This document shows, piece by piece, positions 61,182-64,000 of a DNA stretch of 64,000 bases; the stretch's first letter is position 1, and each line of letters opens with the position of its first letter. Source of the DNA: Streptomyces sp. V3I8 (GTDB lineage Bacteria > Actinomycetota > Actinomycetes > Streptomycetales > Streptomycetaceae); the NCBI RefSeq assembly GCF_030817535.1, contig NZ_JAUSZL010000002.1:7874001-7938000 (forward strand). Direction: 5' to 3'. Made by a program: the position numbers and the translations under genes. The notes under the pieces are model-generated. The model did not search any database. It was given only the letters and a program-made list of their open reading frames with translations, and was not told where the DNA came from.

Positions 61182-62191
61182 TGAGCGGAAGCCGCCGTCT
61201 GCTCACGCGCGGCAGCGACTTCCTTGCCGTGCTGCTCCTTGATGCCGGTCAGCTGGCTCTTGTTGTCGGCGATCTGCTTTTCCTGGATCGCGGTCTCCAC
61301 GCCAGACCAGATCTTCACCAGATCCGTCTGCTTTTTGCAGTCGATGTCGTCGACCGCCAGCACGATGGACTCCTGCGACGGCTTCCCATCGTTGGTGACA
61401 CCCTGGTCCATCGCCTTGTACGGATCGGCAAGCCCCGTGTGCCCCTTGCCGTCCATACACGAAGACCACGCGGCGATGGCCTTGACGACCTTCTCGTCCT
61501 TCATCGACTGCACCAGGCTGTCCCCGGCGAGCTGCGCCACGATGGTCGGGTCGGCTTCCTGCACGCCGAGTTGATCCTTGGACCAGCCGATGCAGCCGCC
61601 CGTCCTCAACTTCTTTCCGTTGTACTCCGCCCGAGCGGGCTTTGTCTGACCGGGGCCGGTGACCGCGGATCCCGTCTTGAGTCCCTCCGGGGCCTGGGGC
61701 AGTTCGGGCTTGGTGTGGCCGGTCAGGACCTCGATCTCGACACCGGACAGGTCACGCATGGTCTGCTCGGTGTGTTCCTGCAGCTCCGGAGGGAGCCCGT
61801 AGCCGTACTTCTCGGCCTCGGCCCGGTCGGTGATGCCGTAACGGCGTTCGATGTTGGCATCGTTGTCACTGGGAGGCGGGTTGGCGCCTGCCCGCGGCAG
61901 CGTCAGGTCGATGCCGTAGTCCTTCATACAGGACTGCTGAAGTTCTTTGGCTGCCTGCTCGACCGTGACCTGGTCCTCGTAGGAGGCCATGTAGGTCTCC
62001 AGTGGAAGGGTCAGATCCTTGGTCAGGCCATTCGTGGGTGTCTTCTCGGGCCAGTTTTCCTTGTTCACAATCGGTTTGCCGTCAGCCACGCTCTCCGTGG
62101 TGTGCGCACTCGTGCCGGAGGAGCAAGCGCTGAGCAGGAGAGCTGAAGCGGTCAGGGCCACTGCGGTGGCGGTCCGCTTGATGTGCTTCAC
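61178..62191 (-). CDS. Lipoprotein of unknown function
   Basis: 337 aa. Signal peptide with lipobox LLLSACSSG (Cys near 23). The mature protein contains Cys residues in QQSCMKDYGIDL, GGCIGWSKD, SSCMDGKGH and DDIDCKKQ that may form disulfides, and a repeated E-K-Y-G motif (RYGITDRAEAEKYGYGLPPEL). Similar lipoproteins occur with large secreted proteins in Streptomyces. The next gene starts inside its stop codon. Confidence 0.78.
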   Translation of the reverse strand: MKHIKRTATAVALTASALLLSACSSGTSAHTTESVADGKPIVNKENWPEKTPTNGLTKDLTLPLETYMASYEDQVTVEQAAKELQQSCMKDYGIDLTLPRAGANPPPSDNDANIERRYGITDRAEAEKYGYGLPPELQEHTEQTMRDLSGVEIEVLTGHTKPELPQAPEGLKTGSAVTGPGQTKPARAEYNGKKLRTGGCIGWSKDQLGVQEADPTIVAQLAGDSLVQSMKDEKVVKAIAAWSSCMDGKGHTGLADPYKAMDQGVTNDGKPSQESIVLAVDDIDCKKQTDLVKIWSGVETAIQEKQIADNKSQLTGIKEQHGKEVAAAREQTAASAQ

Positions 62192-62203
62192 GGGGGTTCC
62201 TTC

Positions 62204-62716
62204 TCAGCCGAAGTGGGAAGAGGCGTTGTTGTTCTTCAGGGCGGAGATCAGGTTGGTGATGTTGCAGTCTCCGTAGGGTCCGTTCGCCGCAAAATACTGA
62301 GAGGTGCCGCCGAAGCCGGAGTTGTAGTACACGCGGTAGTTGTCGTCTCGGGCGCAATTCTCCACGGACGCCGCATTGTTCTTCGTGTACTGGCCGTTGC
62401 CATTGCCGCCGTTGCCGAAGACGTACCGGTAGGTCGTCAGTGACGATCCCTGGTACTGGCTCGTACCCCAGTGGTCGTCCACGTTGGCGTAGAACGACGT
62501 GAACGCCGACTTGTAGTAGCCATCCTGGATGGCAAGGTCCTTCGAGTTGTAGAAGAGCCGCAAATCACCGTACGAGCAGGTGATCCATGGAACATCGCAG
62601 TTGTCGGTGACGTTGTAGGTGGCCGCCTGGGCGGGTGTGGCGGTGGCCAGCACGGCCGCCACGGTAACGGCGAACGCGCCTGCGGCGGTCTTCGCGCGTA
62701 GCGAGATGAGCTTCAA
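62204..62716 (-). CDS. Secreted peptidase-inhibitor-I36/beta-gamma-crystallin-like protein
   Basis: 170 aa from TTG 62716, with GGAGGG 7 nt upstream; ATG starts further upstream lack a site. The signal peptide ends ATPAQAA near 34. The mature part has the crystallin-like repeats (TCSYGDLRLFYNS, YQGSSLTTYRYVFGN, YRVYYNSGFGGTSQYF) and the I36-type ending NNNASSHFG, with four Cys. SMPI-type I36 proteins inhibit metalloproteases; that activity is only suggested. First gene of the operon, 12 nt before the lipoprotein gene. Confidence 0.72.
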   Translation of the reverse strand: MKLISLRAKTAAGAFAVTVAAVLATATPAQAATYNVTDNCDVPWITCSYGDLRLFYNSKDLAIQDGYYKSAFTSFYANVDDHWGTSQYQGSSLTTYRYVFGNGGNGNGQYTKNNAASVENCARDDNYRVYYNSGFGGTSQYFAANGPYGDCNITNLISALKNNNASSHFG

Positions 62717-62937
62717 AAATTTTCCCTCCCCCAGTCCGGTGTACCGAAGGGCCGCCGGAGATCCGATCAGGCGACTGGGCAGTCCAGTCGCCTGGCCCGC
62801 GCGCCCCGTGTTGGCCGGATTCTGAGAATTCGGTGTGGAGGTTGCAGGCCGTCGGGAGATTAACACGGCATGCTCATGACGGTCGATCATCTTTTGTGAT
62901 CTTCGTTCGCGGAGGGGGAAGCCTGTCTTCCTGCTGC
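62717..62937 (-). promoter_or_regulatory. Upstream region of the secreted-effector operon
   Basis: 221 bp between the I36-like start and the end of the regulator pseudogene. A TGTTAATCT stretch (reading the minus strand, near 62860) could be an extended -10. No operator stands out. Confidence 0.3.
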
Positions 62938-64000
62938 TCACGTGCCCGTCACCGAGCGCCTGTCGCGGCCCTCGTTCCGACGCCCGTGGGCGTCACAGGC
63001 GCCGAGTTGGTCGGCGTACGGCGAGGCAACAGCCAGGACTTTCTCACCGAAGTCGGTAAGCCGCATCCGATGCCCGTGCTGGCCGCGGATCAACAGCTGC
63101 CCCTGGACGTCTTGTTCCAGGTGCTGGAGCTGCGGGGTCAGCGTGGAGGGGCGGATGCTGACCGCGCGGCAGAACGCCGCCAGGGTGGGGTAGGTCACTG
63201 CCTGCAGGAACCGGTGCAACCGCCGTTGCCCGGCGTGGGTGCGCACCGCGGGTTGCAGGAGGGTGGGAAAGCAGTCCACATTCGGGGCGTCGTCCGTGCG
63301 CTGGGCCCGCGTCTCTTGCGTTGTTCGTGCGGCAGGCGAGGGCCGGGGCGCTGATTGCCGCCAGGTCTCGCGCGGCTGGTCCACGAGAGTGTGGGCCCAG
63401 TCCTCGGCGGCCCGTACAACGTCTTCGCCGAGAGGGGTGAATTCGAGTTGTCGGCCGCGGCCAGCGCGGGTCAGTAGGGAGCGCAGAGGTCGGTCTCCAG
63501 GCGCTGGAGCTGCTGGGTGAGGGTTCCGGGAGACATGCCGTGGGTGCGGCACGCCTCACCGAGAGTGAGGTAGCGGACAATCTGAAGGAAGACGCGGCAG
63601 TCGGCGGATGGCGTTGGTGTTGTTCAGGCTGGGCTGGATCACTGCGGATGCCGATGTGAAGTCGTACCGCGCACCCCGGGGTTGCCTGTTGTTGTGCACC
63701 GGTATCCCATGGTTGCGGTCTCGGGCTGCCACGACAGCTCCGCTCATGCCGGTCTCACGCCCGAAGTCGGTCAGGGTGCGGCCTCGTATGGTTTCAGGAA
63801 CGAGAAGGTCGTGGAGAGCGCTGCTGTCGGGGCTTCTTCGCCGTGTTGCCACGCGTGGATGGCGGCGAGGATGCGGCGTCCTGGGTCGGTGAGCTGCATC
63901 GGCGTGGTGGGGGTGGCGCGTTCGATGAGGTGGAGGCCGAGGTCGGCTTCAACATGGCGGATGGCAGCTCGGAGGGTTGCGTCAACGATGTCGAGGGCTT
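62938..64000 (-). pseudogene. Frameshifted multi-HTH LysR-type regulator, runs off the window
   Basis: Three segments that look like LysR-type winged HTH with its wing occur in series: LRAAIRHVEADLGLHLIERA (about 63870-63990), YLTLGEACRTHGMSPGTLTQQLQRLETDL (about 63480-63590), and PTLAAFCRAVSIRPSTLTPQLQHLEQD (about 63100-63200), each followed by a T-x-x-G motif such as RLTDFGEKVLA. They lie in different frames: a stop at 63771-63773 ends the first, a single-base shift near 63590 precedes the second, and a missing C near 63478 separates the second from the third, which ends at 62938. If restored it would be one large regulator. It sits upstream of the effector operon, codirectional. The 5' end is outside the window. 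Confidence 0.65.

Noticed and set aside
1..64000. CRISPR array, tRNA, rRNA, riboswitch
   Set aside because: Looked for spaced identical repeats, cloverleaf arms and known riboswitch cores; none was convincing. The direct repeats found are too short and too few for CRISPR.

Overview
The window is high-GC actinobacterial chromosome, almost certainly Streptomyces. Codon third positions are nearly all G/C, GTG and TTG starts are common, several promoters look leaderless, there is an F420-dependent oxidoreductase, and the families present (DUF6421, DUF6986, DUF5134, LAL-type LuxR, KilB-like, golvesin-domain proteins) are typical of that genus. No rRNA or tRNA gene was recognised.

1-29.5 kb looks like ordinary chromosome with dense, intact genes: an M56 peptidase and a DUF5134 membrane protein; a FUSC transporter with its MarR regulator; a Ppx/GppA phosphatase; a cysteine hydrolase; an F420 enzyme; VOC proteins; a two-domain alpha/beta hydrolase divergent from a MerR regulator; a coupled DUF6421-SDR-threonine aldolase operon; a transglutaminase-like protein and a B3/B4-domain protein; an acyltransferase; a redox block (DUF4395, thioredoxin, flavin reductase, etfB, etfA); a secreted EEP enzyme; a DUF6986 enzyme behind a double palindrome; and a sugar block (LacI, ROK kinase, secreted GH27 alpha-galactosidase).

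30.1-42.6 kb is a decayed accessory island. It holds two IS5-type elements that need frameshifting, a KilB-like plasmid gene behind a TTA-containing small ORF, a NUDIX pseudogene cut by an IS, several frameshifted genes, remnants of IS1182 and another IS, and a tyrosine-recombinase pseudogene. A LysR/oxidoreductase pair, a VanX-type dipeptidase and an NAD-dependent epimerase are intact inside it. It looks like the wreck of an integrative plasmid. 42.7-46 kb is a small redox/hydrolase cluster (HSL-type hydrolase, quinol-type monooxygenase, AraC, SDR).

46.2-53.6 kb holds the first candidate for an undescribed system: a 57-aa peptide, a KAP P-loop NTPase and an Hsp70-like ATPase, closely spaced on one strand, followed after a hairpin by an HExxH protein and faced by a divergent 931-aa LAL regulator. 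53.8-55.3 kb is debris (N-truncated MFS, ISAs1 remnant). 55.5-62.7 kb holds the second candidate: a four-gene operon for a secreted I36/crystallin-like protein, two lipoproteins and a 1488-aa secreted protein with propeller-like, lysozyme-like, golvesin-like and NucA/NucB-nuclease-like regions, facing a SMI1/KNR4 (SUKH) gene across a strong terminator. The right edge is a frameshifted regulator with three LysR-type HTH segments, running off the window.

All calls are from reading the sequence. Family names rest on motif recognition; no searches were run.
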